From assembly GCA_017962085.1 (NCBI GenBank), contig JAGCWA010000059.1, positions 87,625-151,624 on the forward strand: 64,000 bases of DNA, written 5' to 3'. Under the pieces are notes generated by a model. The model searched no databases. It had not been told where the DNA came from and saw nothing but the letters and a program-made list of their open reading frames with translations. This DNA is from Paludibacteraceae bacterium. Lineage in GTDB: Bacteria; Bacteroidota; Bacteroidia; Bacteroidales; Paludibacteraceae. Positions 19,801 through 28,362 of the stretch are shown piece after piece. The translations under genes and the position numbers were made by a program. Each line of letters opens with the position of its first letter. The first letter of the stretch is position 1.

Positions 19801-21256
19801 GCCTAACTACCTCACCTTCACGGCGGAGGAGGATGGCTCTTCGTTCGGAATCGTGAACAACGGCGGCAACAACCCTGACGTGCGGTATTCATTGGATGGC
19901 GGAGAGACATGGACCGCCTTAGCGGGAGGCAAAATGGTCACGTTAGCCCATAAGGGTGACAAGGCCTTGCTGAAGGGAAATAATCCTCAAGGTTTCTCGA
20001 AGGATTATGATCATTATTCAGCCTTTAAGATGATAGGGAAAGTGGCCGCCAGCGGTAGTGTGATGAGCCTGATCGATGAAACAGACCTTTCTACGGAGAT
20101 CCCTAATGGGTACTGTTTCTGTAGATTGTTCAGAAATTGCACCAGCCTGACGCAAGCACCCGAATTGCCTGCCACGACATTGGCTAGTGGTTGTTATTAT
20201 GAAATGTTCTCCAATTGCACGAGTCTGACGCAAGCACCCGAATTGCCAACTACAACGTTGGCTAATAATTGTTATTATGGCATGTTCTCAGATTGCACGA
20301 GTCTGACGCAAGCCCCGGAATTGCCAGCTACTACGTTGGCTGAGGCTTGTTATTATAGTATGTTCTCACGTTGCACTAGTCTGGTGCAAGCTCCCGAATT
20401 GCCGACCACGACATTGGCTGATTATTGCTATTGTTTCATGTTCTCAGGATGCACAAGTCTTGCGCAGGCTCCAACACTTTCTTCCATGGTGATGGTTGAA
20501 GGTTGTTATTCGTATATGTTCTCCGGTTGCACGAGTCTGACGCAAGCCCCCGAATTGCCTGCTACAACATTGCCAACTGTCATAGAGTGTGGTTGTTATC
20601 AAGGAATGTTCTCACGTTGCACGAGTCTGACGCAGGCCCCGGAATTGCCAGCTACGACATTGGCTAATTTTTGCTATCGTGAAATGTTCTCCGGTTGCGC
20701 CAACCTGACGCAAGCCCCTGAATTGCCGGCGACGGAATTGGTATTTGCTTGTTATGAATCTATGTTCTCCGGTTGCACCAGTTTGACGCAAGCCCCTGCA
20801 TTGCCTGCCACTACGTTGGCTGATTTTTGTTATGACGCGATGTTCAGAGGTTGCACCAGCCTATCCCAAATCCGTGTCTCATTTGATGATTGGAATGACG
20901 GCCTTCACACTGATAGATGGGTCGCAGACGTCGCCCCTACCGGCACCTTCATCTGCCCGAAAACATTGGCTCTTGAGTATGGAGAGGATAGGATACCTGA
21001 GGGTTGGACGGTGAAATATATTGGTGAGGAAGGTTCTGGCGTAAGCTCCGCCTTGGCCGATGACATCACCGTATGGACCGACGGACTCACCGTCTACGTG
21101 TGTGGTGTGGAAGGGGAGGTTTCCCTCTATGATATGTCGGGCAGGATAGTCGCGGTCTCCAACTCTGCGGACGAGGAGCGTGCGCTGTGCGTTCCGGCCA
21201 AGGGTGCCTATGTGGTTCGTACGAATGGTGGATCATCGGTTGTGTTGGTGCGGTAA
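16802..21256 (+). CDS. Giant secreted Cys-rich BspA/LRR-like repeat protein, paralogue 4
   Basis: A 1484-residue protein with signal peptide (MKRIFTAFMMMLCAACVASA), four modules (the second opens with LLTFTAEEDGST) and a type IX sorting domain. One module contains a longer spacer repeat (LPATTLPTVIECGCYQGMFS). Two modules end in an ELPAPEL or LPAPELPAP variant before the last repeat, shared with paralogue 1. The SLYDMSGRIVAVS segment of the sorting domain deviates slightly from the other copies. The gene starts 46 bp after paralogue 3, with a spacer nearly identical to the leader of paralogue 3. An 86-bp stretch at 19982-20067 is identical to paralogue 2, including the rare MIGK in place of MTGK. 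Confidence 0.92.
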   Translation: MKRIFTAFMMMLCAACVASAANYLTFTAEEDSSSFGIVNAGNNPDVQYSLDGGETWTALAAGDTITLAHKGDKALLRGDNPEGFSKSRSQYSTFKMTGKVAASGSVMSLIDGVGLSTEIPNGYCFCRSFRACTSLTRAPELPATTLTAFCYDAMFLGCTNLKQVPTLPATTLANFCYDGMFAGCTSLTQTPELPVTTLASGCYYSMFSDCKSLTQAPALPATTLADSCYMYMFSGCTGLSEIHVSFDDWRNAGYSTAYWVENVAPSGTFICPENLPLEYGANRIPLGWRVKKVIDGDTVDVLPVNRDLLTFTAEEDGSTFGIMNEKNNPNVQYSLNGGETWNALAAGDTITLAHKGDKALLRGNNPEGFSRSRTQYSTFEMTGKVSASGSVMSLIDGVGKTLVVPASFCFHSLFEGCTSLTQAPELPATTLTENCYRAIFSGCTSLTQAPALPATTLAYSCYESMFSGCTSLTQAPKLPATTLAEACYFGMFSSCTSLTQAPELPATTLAYSCYKKMFSSCDLLRQAPELPATTLVSACYQYMFSGCTSLTQAPELPAPELIAHSNVEISCYFGMFSECTNLSEISVAFVKWKDSTDRWEDNTYRWVENVAPTGTFICPKALPLEYGENRIPEGWTVKYIEDMANYLTFTAEEDGSTFGIVNGRNSPNVLYSLDGGKTWTALAGGDTVVLAHKGDKALLKGNNPHGFSQNYMEYQSSFKMTGKIAASGSVMSLIDGTGLSSEIRGVECFGSLFENCTSLTQAPELPAVTLANYCYAYMFRGCTSLTRAPELPATTLADGCYWEMFSGCTSLTQAPELPATTLTEDCYAYMFRGCTSLTQAPALIATKLAGGCYCEMFSGCTSLTQAPALPATTLADACYSYMFSSCTSLTEAPALPATTLANNCYYSMFSGCTSLTKAPNLPAPELPAPVNKNFCYGSMFLNCTNLSEISVAFNVWDDNTSWWVKDVAPTGTFICPKDLPLEYGVSRIPEGWTVKYIEDMPNYLTFTAEEDGSSFGIVNNGGNNPDVRYSLDGGETWTALAGGKMVTLAHKGDKALLKGNNPQGFSKDYDHYSAFKMIGKVAASGSVMSLIDETDLSTEIPNGYCFCRLFRNCTSLTQAPELPATTLASGCYYEMFSNCTSLTQAPELPTTTLANNCYYGMFSDCTSLTQAPELPATTLAEACYYSMFSRCTSLVQAPELPTTTLADYCYCFMFSGCTSLAQAPTLSSMVMVEGCYSYMFSGCTSLTQAPELPATTLPTVIECGCYQGMFSRCTSLTQAPELPATTLANFCYREMFSGCANLTQAPELPATELVFACYESMFSGCTSLTQAPALPATTLADFCYDAMFRGCTSLSQIRVSFDDWNDGLHTDRWVADVAPTGTFICPKTLALEYGEDRIPEGWTVKYIGEEGSGVSSALADDITVWTDGLTVYVCGVEGEVSLYDMSGRIVAVSNSADEERALCVPAKGAYVVRTNGGSSVVLVR

Positions 21257-21300
21257 GGCTGCGCCGGCGGGAAATGTTAGGTGGAAAAAATATTTAGATT

Positions 21301-24300
21301 ATGAGGAAAATAATAATTGCTTTTGTGATGATGCTTTGCGCCGCCTGCGTGGCGAGTGCGGCTAACTACCTCACCTTCACGGCGGAGGAGGACAGTTCAA
21401 CGTTTGGGATAGACTACTACTATCTCACTCCAGATGTGCAATACTCCTTGGACGGAGGAGCGTCGTGGGCTGAATTGACGGTCAGAGATACAATCCTATT
21501 GGCAAAAAAAGGAGATAAGGCACTCCTCAGAGGATATAATGAGAACGGACTGGGAAGTAATGGAAAGCAATTCGTTCACTTCGTCATGACGGGTGCTATC
21601 GCCGCCAGCGGCAGTGTGATGAGCCTGATAGATGGAATAGGTCTTTCTACAGAAATTCCTAATGAGGATTGTTTCCGTAGTTTGTTTTATTATTGCACGA
21701 GCCTGACGCAAGCTCCCGAATTGCCAGCCACGACCTTGGCTGATTATTGTTATCAGGATATGTTCTATCATTGCACTAGCCTGACCAAAGCCCCTGAATT
21801 GCCAGCTGCAACATTGGCTGGGCGTTGTTATGTTGGAATGTTCGAAGGCTGCTCCAGTCTGACGCAGGCACCTGTTCTTCCAGCTGTGACGTTGGCTGAA
21901 GGTTGTTATGCATCGATGTTCTATCGTTGCACTAGTCTTACCCAAGCCCCTGAATTGCCAGCTGCAACATTGGCTGGGGGTTGTTATTCTGAAATGTTCT
22001 CCGGTTGCACGAGCCTTACGCAGGCTCCTGAACTGCCAGCTGCAACATTGGCTTATCAGTGTTATTATAAAATGTTCGAGGATTGCACCAGTCTGACCAA
22101 GGCTCCTGAACTGCCAGCCACGACATTGGATGTAAGTTGTTATTATGGTATGTTCAAGGGATGTAATAGCCTATCGGAAATTAATGTGTCATTTGATGAT
22201 TGGAATTATAAATCCGCGACTTCCAAATGGGTTGAAAATGTAGCGTCTTCAGGCACATTCACCTGTCCGAAGACATTGGCTCTCGAATATGGCGTGGACA
22301 GGATACCTGAAAGTTGGATTGTGAAATATAACGATGATACGGTTGTGGTTAAGCCTAACTACCTCACCTTCACGGCGGATGAGGATAGTTCCACGTTCAG
22401 AATCATAAATGAGCGTGGAAATAATCCCAATGTGCAGTATTCATTAGATGGCGGAGTGACATGGACCGCACTTGCTGCAGGAGATATCATCACATTGGCC
22501 CATAAGGGAGACAGGGCCTTGCTGAAGGGAAAAAATCTGGAAGGATTCTCAAATGGGAGCAGTAAATACTCGTCTTTTACGATGACGGGAAAGATAGCTG
22601 CCAGCGGTAGTGTGATGAGTCTGATCGATGGGGCAGGCGTTTCTACTACAATTCCTAATACTTATTGTTTCAATAATTTATTTGCTGGCTGTACGAGTCT
22701 GACGCAGGCGCCTGAACTGCCTGCAACTAAACTTGATGGGTATTGTTATGCATCCATGTTCTCAGGTTGTACGGGTCTGACACAAGCCCCTGAATTGCCT
22801 GCGACCAAACTCGTCTGGTATTGTTATAATAGCATGTTCAAGGGCTGCACAAGCCTTACAAAAGCCCCAAAATTGTCAGTAGCAGAAATTGAAGGAAAAT
22901 ATTGCTATGGTGAGATGTTCTACGGTTGCACAAACATGTCTCAAATCGATGTCGCCTTCGAGGAGTGGCCTGTTAATGATGGAACTTATAATTGGGTAAA
23001 AAACGTGGCTCCAACAGGACTCTTCATCTGCTCGAAGACGTTGCCACTTGAGTGTGGAGTGAATAGAATACCGGAAGGGTGGACGTTGAAATTTATCGAT
23101 GATATTACTCCTGATAGTGCCAACTACCTCACCTTCACAGCTGAGGAGGATAGTTCTACGTTTGGAATCGTGGACAACTATAAGAATTTTGACGTGTTGT
23201 ATTCTTTAGATGGTGGAGAGACATGGAATGCTTTGACTGAAGAATACTCAGTTACGTTAGCCCATAAAGGAGACAAAGCTTTGATCCGAGGATACAATCC
23301 TAATGGGTTCAATTTTGTGAGTCGGTGCAGAAAATTCACAATGACAGGAAAAATCGCCGCTAATGGTAGTGTAATGAGTCTAATTGATGGAGTAGGCAAC
23401 ACAACTGTTATTCCTTCTGGATACTGTTTCTTCCGGCTCTTCTATAGGTGTTCCAGCCTTACACAGGCTCCTGAATTGCCTGCTACTACGTTGACTAATA
23501 TTTGTTACGAAGAAATGTTCGAGGGTTGTACTAATCTGACAAAAGCACCAGAATTACCAGCTACTACGTTGGCTGAAAGTTGCTATGCCAGCATGTTCTC
23601 AGGTTGTGCTAATCTGACGCAAGCACCCGAACTACCTGCTACTACGTTGGCTGATTATTGTTATGCATCTATGTTCTCTGAGTGTACAAACTTAAAAGAG
23701 GCATCAGAATTACCAGCTACTACGTTGGCTGAATATTGTTATGAGGGTATGTTCTCAGGTTGCACTAATTTAACGCAAGCTCCCGAATTACCTGCTACTA
23801 CTTTGGCAGAATGGTGCTATTCTTATATGTTTAATGGTTGCACTAATCTGACGCAAGCACCAAAATTACCTGCAATTACTTTGAATTATATGTGTTACTA
23901 TGAAATGTTCTCAGGTTGCACTAATCTGACGCAAGCACCAGAATTGCCAGCTACTACGTTGGCTGAGCAATGCTATTCGCTTATGTTCTATGGTTGCACC
24001 AGTCTATCACAGATTCATGTCTCTTTTGACAATTGGAGTGATGCCAATTATCCTACCAGTAACTGGGTTGAGGACGTTGCCCCTACTGGCACCTTCATCT
24101 GCCCGAAGGCTTTGGCTGAAGAGTATGGGGAGAGCAGAATACCGGAAGGTTGGACGGTGAAATATATCGATGATACAGTTGCGGTTGAGGCCAACTACCT
24201 CACCTTCACGGCTGAGGAGGATGGTTCTTCGTTCGGAATCGTGACTAACGCTGGCAACAACCCAGACGTGCAGTATTCTTTGGACGGTGGGGAGACGTGG

Positions 24301-25239
24301 ACTGCCTTAACACAAGGTGACTCGGTCGTATTAGCCCATAAGGGAGACAAGGCTTTGTTGAAGGGTAATAATCCCGAAGGGTTCTCAAAGAGTAGAAGTC
24401 AATATTCAACTTTCGAGATGACCGGGAAAGTGTCCGCCAGCGGTAGTGTGATGAGCCTAATCGATGGAGTAGGTGTTTCCACGGAAATTCCTGAGGGTTA
24501 TTGTTTCTGTAGTTTGTTTGAAAATTGTACAAGCCTGACCAAGGCTCCCGAATTGCCAGCAACGACATTGGCTCATGGTTGTTATAGTAGTATGTTCTCA
24601 GGTTGTACCAGTCTGACGAAAGCGCCGGAATTGCCTGCTACGAATATAGATCGTAGTTGTTATGAGTCTATGTTCGCTGGCTGTACGAGTCTGACGAAGG
24701 CCCCTGCATTGCCAGCTATGTCATTGCCTGGTGGTTGTTATTATGGCATGTTCGCTGGCTGCACGAGTCTGATGCAAGCCCCTGCATTGCTTGCCACGTC
24801 GTTGGGTGGAAGTTGTTATGAAAGGATGTTCTCCGGTTGCACCAGTTTGTCGGAAATCAATGTTTCATTTACTAGTTGGGCGTATTTGGTGACTGAAGAA
24901 TGGGTCGAAAACGTAGCCCCAACCGGCACCTTCATCTGCCCGAAAGATTTGCCTCTTGAGTATGGAGTGAGCTGGATACCAGAGGGTTGGACGGTGAAAT
25001 ATATCGAAGGCGAAGGCTCTGGCGTAAGCTCCGCCTTGGCCGATGGCATCACCGTATGGACCGACGGACTCACCGTCCACGTCCGTGGGGCGGAGGGGGA
25101 GGTTTCCCTTTATGATATGTCGGGCAAGCGGGTGGCGGTCTCCAGCTCCGCGGATGGGGAGCGTGCGCTGAGCGTTCCGGCTAAGGGCGTTTATGTGGTT
25201 CGCGCGAATGGTGGATCATCGGTTGTGCTGGTGCGGTAA
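21301..25239 (+). CDS. Giant secreted Cys-rich BspA/LRR-like repeat protein, paralogue 5
   Basis: A 1312-residue protein, the shortest of the five, with signal peptide (MRKIIIAFVMMLCAACVASA), four NYLTF-type modules and a type IX sorting domain (EVSLYDMSGKRVAVSS). In module 3 the repeats prefer TNLTQAP over TSLTQAP throughout, so that block probably expanded locally from one repeat type. It starts 44 bp after paralogue 4 and is followed by palindromic repeats, making it the likely last gene of this set. Repeats with paired cysteines could form a disulphide-stapled solenoid outside the cell; this is inference. Confidence 0.92.
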   Translation: MRKIIIAFVMMLCAACVASAANYLTFTAEEDSSTFGIDYYYLTPDVQYSLDGGASWAELTVRDTILLAKKGDKALLRGYNENGLGSNGKQFVHFVMTGAIAASGSVMSLIDGIGLSTEIPNEDCFRSLFYYCTSLTQAPELPATTLADYCYQDMFYHCTSLTKAPELPAATLAGRCYVGMFEGCSSLTQAPVLPAVTLAEGCYASMFYRCTSLTQAPELPAATLAGGCYSEMFSGCTSLTQAPELPAATLAYQCYYKMFEDCTSLTKAPELPATTLDVSCYYGMFKGCNSLSEINVSFDDWNYKSATSKWVENVASSGTFTCPKTLALEYGVDRIPESWIVKYNDDTVVVKPNYLTFTADEDSSTFRIINERGNNPNVQYSLDGGVTWTALAAGDIITLAHKGDRALLKGKNLEGFSNGSSKYSSFTMTGKIAASGSVMSLIDGAGVSTTIPNTYCFNNLFAGCTSLTQAPELPATKLDGYCYASMFSGCTGLTQAPELPATKLVWYCYNSMFKGCTSLTKAPKLSVAEIEGKYCYGEMFYGCTNMSQIDVAFEEWPVNDGTYNWVKNVAPTGLFICSKTLPLECGVNRIPEGWTLKFIDDITPDSANYLTFTAEEDSSTFGIVDNYKNFDVLYSLDGGETWNALTEEYSVTLAHKGDKALIRGYNPNGFNFVSRCRKFTMTGKIAANGSVMSLIDGVGNTTVIPSGYCFFRLFYRCSSLTQAPELPATTLTNICYEEMFEGCTNLTKAPELPATTLAESCYASMFSGCANLTQAPELPATTLADYCYASMFSECTNLKEASELPATTLAEYCYEGMFSGCTNLTQAPELPATTLAEWCYSYMFNGCTNLTQAPKLPAITLNYMCYYEMFSGCTNLTQAPELPATTLAEQCYSLMFYGCTSLSQIHVSFDNWSDANYPTSNWVEDVAPTGTFICPKALAEEYGESRIPEGWTVKYIDDTVAVEANYLTFTAEEDGSSFGIVTNAGNNPDVQYSLDGGETWTALTQGDSVVLAHKGDKALLKGNNPEGFSKSRSQYSTFEMTGKVSASGSVMSLIDGVGVSTEIPEGYCFCSLFENCTSLTKAPELPATTLAHGCYSSMFSGCTSLTKAPELPATNIDRSCYESMFAGCTSLTKAPALPAMSLPGGCYYGMFAGCTSLMQAPALLATSLGGSCYERMFSGCTSLSEINVSFTSWAYLVTEEWVENVAPTGTFICPKDLPLEYGVSWIPEGWTVKYIEGEGSGVSSALADGITVWTDGLTVHVRGAEGEVSLYDMSGKRVAVSSSADGERALSVPAKGVYVVRANGGSSVVLVR

Positions 25240-25280
25240 GGGCGCATCAACATACGAATTAACGTTTCGTAATTCAATTA

Positions 25281-25470
25281 GCCCAGGGCAACGCCCTGGG
25301 CTATATTTGTATATGTGCCGCCCTAGGGCGATGCCCTAGGCTATATATGTGCCGCCCCTTCAGGGCTATAACCGCACCCGCCGTTTCGTGCACAGGGGTT
25401 TACACCCCTGCCTGTGTTGTCACCGACCCGTTGGGGCTTAGGATGTGCGTGTCGTGTGGGGATGCGCATC
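25281..25470. repeat. Composite palindromic intergenic repeat, locus 2
   Basis: Two extra hairpins come first: GCCCAGGGC-AAC-GCCCTGGGC at 25281-25301 and CCTAGGGC-GAT-GCCCTAGG at 25322-25340. The shared set follows: GCCCCTTCAGGGC at 25354-25366, CAGGGGTTTACACCCCTG at 25393-25410 and GACCCGTTGGGGCT near 25425-25438. A GGATGCGCATC tail also appears at locus 3. The whole 324-bp gap 25240-25563 is made of these repeats plus an AT-rich repeat; I see no gene in it. The first hairpins could also end transcription of paralogue 5. Confidence 0.85.
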
Positions 25471-25543
25471 TCCCTGTTTTAATTTATGATAAAAGAAAAG
25501 GGACGAATGTTATTCGCCCCTACCATATCGAACTAACGTTCCT

Positions 25544-25576
25544 AAATTTTTAACTCTTAACTCTTAATTCTTAATT
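25544..25576. repeat. AT-rich dispersed repeat (TTAACTCTTAATTCTTAATT type), copy A
   Basis: The string reads as repeats of TTAATTC / TTAACTC and closely matches copies at 31445-31478 and (reverse orientation) 56221-56253. It supplies the stop codon and last codons of the lipoprotein gene on the minus strand. Confidence 0.7.
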
Positions 25577-26094
25577 GCGTTTCTGACCGCCTCTTCGGTC
25601 GTGGCGATCTCCTCTACGATCCTTTTGTCGTGGATAGGTGTTCTGACGCTGTCGGACTGGGAGAGGAAGGCGTGGCTCCATGTGCCGGTCATCATGAACG
25701 GTCCCTTCTTAGGGGTGGTGTCTGGTTCGCCCGGACTGAGTTTCCCCTTCAGCAGGCTATCCATCGTGGCGATGGCGCTGGAGTCAAGCTGGCTGTTGGG
25801 TAGGGTGAAGGTGGTGTCCGCCGGGCGGAACCTGAGCTCCCTCACGTGAAAGAGGGTGCTGTCCTTCCCCGGAAGGATCTCGTAGCCGATGTTGCCGCCG
25901 CCCTTCCGTTGGTAGTAGATGTTGGCGTAGAGGAGCGTGTCCTTCGCCGCCACCTCCTCCTGTATGGTGTCAGGAGGGGTGAGGACGATGGCTTGTGTGA
26001 TTTTGGGCTCACTTTTTTTGCTCTTCCCGCAACAACTGTAGATTGTCATGACACCAGCTATGGTGAAAAACAATATGACCTGTCTCTTTCCCAT
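25564..26094 (-). CDS. Predicted lipoprotein of unknown function
   Basis: A 176-residue protein with a signal sequence ending in a lipobox-like YSCC (cysteine near residue 21), so it is probably lipid-anchored. After a Lys/Ser-rich linker comes a region rich in polar residues (REEVAAKDTLLYANIYYQR type). I do not recognise a domain. It begins 36 bp downstream of the first ATP-grasp gene on the same strand and may be the last gene of that operon. The final codons and stop fall inside an AT-rich dispersed repeat, so the original C-terminus may have been different. Confidence 0.7.
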   Translation of the reverse strand: MGKRQVILFFTIAGVMTIYSCCGKSKKSEPKITQAIVLTPPDTIQEEVAAKDTLLYANIYYQRKGGGNIGYEILPGKDSTLFHVRELRFRPADTTFTLPNSQLDSSAIATMDSLLKGKLSPGEPDTTPKKGPFMMTGTWSHAFLSQSDSVRTPIHDKRIVEEIATTEEAVRNAIKN

Positions 26095-26130
26095 CTTCTT
26101 CTCCGTTTAAGTGTCCGTATCTTTTCGAAA

Positions 26131-27225
26131 TCAGTCGATGACGATTTTCTTGTCCGCCTTGTAGATGATATAACCGTTGCGTGTGTAGTTGTCGACGGCG
26201 TAGGTCAGCTCGGTGCCAGGCGTGTATGAACGCTCGATTTCCCAAGGCTGTTTCTCTAGGAAATATTTCAGTCGGTTCGCCCGTTGCTTGCAGAGGAAAT
26301 AGATGCCGGCGTAGCTCTTGTGGGAGACCTTCGGCTCTTCGAACGTGCCTAGGGCCACGTCGATCATGGCCTTGAGGTAGTCGTATCCGATGCTTTCTCC
26401 GATGAGCGTGCAGATCTGGTCTCCCGCACCTCTCGGGTTCAGTTCGATCAAGTAGATGTTGTTCTCTTGGTCGATTTTCATCTCTATGTGGGAGGCTCCG
26501 TTGATGAGGCCCACACGGTTGAGTATCTCCGGTACGATCTGTTTGACCTTCTCCTTTACCGCTTCGCTGAGGTCGGCGGGTTGGTGGTGGGAGAGTTCCA
26601 CGAAGTGCGGCGCACCATCGTTCTCCTTGTCCGTCATCTGTAGGATGTGGTGCTTCCCCTTGTAGGAGATGGACTCCACAGAGAACTCCCTTGTGCCGAC
26701 GAACTTCTCGATCAGGATGACAGCGTCTCCGTCCGATCGCGCATAGTCGACCGCCTTCTTCAGTTCCTCCTTGTTGTTCACGAAGGAGACACCCTTCTTG
26801 GAGGATCCCACGGTCGGTTTCACGATGCATGGATAATCCACTTTCATCCCCTCCTTGTACAGATGACTCCTCACCTGACACAGGTTGGGTATGTCGTTCG
26901 TCAGTTCCCGCATCTTGGCTTTGTCCCTGACGAACTGGAATTTCTCGTAGTCGTTCGCGACGAGTCCCAGTTGGCTCGCCACGTACGAGGCTATTTCTGA
27001 GGTGAGGTCGGATGCGTTGGATACGACACCCTGCACACCTTCCTGCTTGCATGCTTCGACGATCTTATCCTTCTCGAGGATCGATATGGGGTAGAATTTG
27101 TCCGCATACTCCTTGCAGACCGCGCCATTGTCCCATGCGAAACTGATCACGGTATGCCCTAGCTCTTTCGCTTTCAGGGTGAGGGGGAGTTGCCCCGTCG
27201 AAGCTCCTATGATTGCTAATTTCAT
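26131..27225 (-). CDS. ATP-grasp domain ligase
   Basis: A 364-residue protein. The N-terminus MKLAIIGASTGQLPLTLKAK looks like the Rossmann-like pre-ATP-grasp domain. The ATP-grasp core follows, with YPCIVKPTVGSSKKGV (ATP-binding Lys and Gly/Ser-rich loop, around residues 130-150), VILIEKFV (adenine-binding strand) and YLIELNPRGAGDQ (metal-binding Glu/Asn near residues 275-285). Known members ligate a carboxylate to an amine or thiol nucleophile through an acyl-phosphate; the substrate here is unknown. The gene lies 30 bp after another ATP-grasp gene and shares an operon with an epimerase, which suggests modification of a small molecule or of a surface glycan. Confidence 0.85.
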   Translation of the reverse strand: MKLAIIGASTGQLPLTLKAKELGHTVISFAWDNGAVCKEYADKFYPISILEKDKIVEACKQEGVQGVVSNASDLTSEIASYVASQLGLVANDYEKFQFVRDKAKMRELTNDIPNLCQVRSHLYKEGMKVDYPCIVKPTVGSSKKGVSFVNNKEELKKAVDYARSDGDAVILIEKFVGTREFSVESISYKGKHHILQMTDKENDGAPHFVELSHHQPADLSEAVKEKVKQIVPEILNRVGLINGASHIEMKIDQENNIYLIELNPRGAGDQICTLIGESIGYDYLKAMIDVALGTFEEPKVSHKSYAGIYFLCKQRANRLKYFLEKQPWEIERSYTPGTELTYAVDNYTRNGYIIYKADKKIVID

Positions 27226-27255
27226 CTTCTTGGATATGTTGTGCCGGCGAAGGGA

Positions 27256-28353
27256 TTAATCGTCGAAGAAGTCGTCGAACATCTTCTTCACACCTTCACG
27301 CTCCGCATACTCGCATACGATCTGGCCCCAGTTGCCTTCCACGAGCACCCACTCTTTGTTGACCGTGTAGGCGAGGTCCCAACCCACGTAAGGGTAGAAA
27401 GGAATCGTGCGGTGAACTTCCTCGGCGAACTTGAGCAGTTTGTCCCAGTCAGGGATTTGGAATCCTTCATATTTGGCACCACTGTCCGGATGTCTTTCGA
27501 AGATGCCTCCGAACTCGTCGTAGCCCTTTGTCCTGCAGATACCGGTCTTCTCGTCGATGACGGAGAAGATACCACCGTTTCCGGCGTTGTCCACCACTGA
27601 GCCTGTACGGCCGGTGCGGAACACTGGTCGCATGATATGGAAACCGGTCTTGTTCAGGAAGGCCGGGAGACGTACCGTATTGACGGAGGATGGGTTGAAC
27701 TGCTTGGTGCTCTCGTCCTGTTGGATGAGCTCCTCCACAATGAATTTGCCTTTGGACTTCAGGTAGTCGAATGCCTTGTCCGGGTCGTTGTCGTGGTCTG
27801 CCAAGTGCAGGATCTCCACACCCTTTCCGCACTGTCCTGCGATAGGCTTGCAGATGAAGGAGTCATGCTTCTTGCAGAACTCGGTGAAGGCTTCCCTTGT
27901 GACGGTCTCGTTGAACTTGATGACGTCACGTTTGAAGAATTGTCCGAAGTGGTCGTAGAAATTGTTCTTGTCCTCCAAGAGGTCCCAGTTCTCGCCACGT
28001 CCGACCTTCTCGGTCATGACATTGTCCTTGTGGCGTGTGGTGAGGTAGGTGGCGCGTTTCTTGTCGTCGGAGTGCGGGAAGTCCATGAGGAAATACTCCC
28101 TTGGCACCGCACCGAAGCGATAGTAGCACCAAACCATGTCTATACGCATGTCCTCTTTGAGCTTCTCGTCCGCCATCTCCTTCTCGGTTAAGAATATGCC
28201 GAATACGTGCTCGATTTCCTCCCCGAAGGTGAGTTCACCTCCCCATCTCATTGATTTGAACGATAGGTAATAATCCCTGTTGGATTTGATGATCGCTTTT
28301 CCAAAAGCCTTGGAACCCAAGATTTTGAAACGAATTTTTTCTTTTAATGTCAT
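27256..28353 (-). CDS. Sugar-transfer-associated ATP-grasp family protein
   Basis: A 365-residue protein resembling the ATP-grasp family often found beside glycosyltransferases (ATPgrasp_ST type). The N-terminal half is helical and specific to this family (FKSMRWGGELTFGEE). The ATP-binding part includes HDSFICKPIAGQCGKGVEI, FIVEELIQQ and the C-terminal VGWDLAYTVNKEWVLVEGNW, which supplies the metal-binding Glu and Asn. Two ATP-grasp proteins of different subfamilies side by side suggest successive ligations in one pathway. Its start is 9 bp after the stop of the epimerase gene, a tight operon. The substrate cannot be inferred. Confidence 0.8.
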   Translation of the reverse strand: MTLKEKIRFKILGSKAFGKAIIKSNRDYYLSFKSMRWGGELTFGEEIEHVFGIFLTEKEMADEKLKEDMRIDMVWCYYRFGAVPREYFLMDFPHSDDKKRATYLTTRHKDNVMTEKVGRGENWDLLEDKNNFYDHFGQFFKRDVIKFNETVTREAFTEFCKKHDSFICKPIAGQCGKGVEILHLADHDNDPDKAFDYLKSKGKFIVEELIQQDESTKQFNPSSVNTVRLPAFLNKTGFHIMRPVFRTGRTGSVVDNAGNGGIFSVIDEKTGICRTKGYDEFGGIFERHPDSGAKYEGFQIPDWDKLLKFAEEVHRTIPFYPYVGWDLAYTVNKEWVLVEGNWGQIVCEYAEREGVKKMFDDFFDD

Positions 28354-28362
28354 GATATGTTT

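Noticed and set aside
26009-27052. Long minus-strand frame of 347 codons overlapping the ATP-grasp gene
   Set aside because: It is a shifted frame of the ATP-grasp gene with Arg/Gly-rich nonsense composition; the ATP-grasp motifs are in the other frame.
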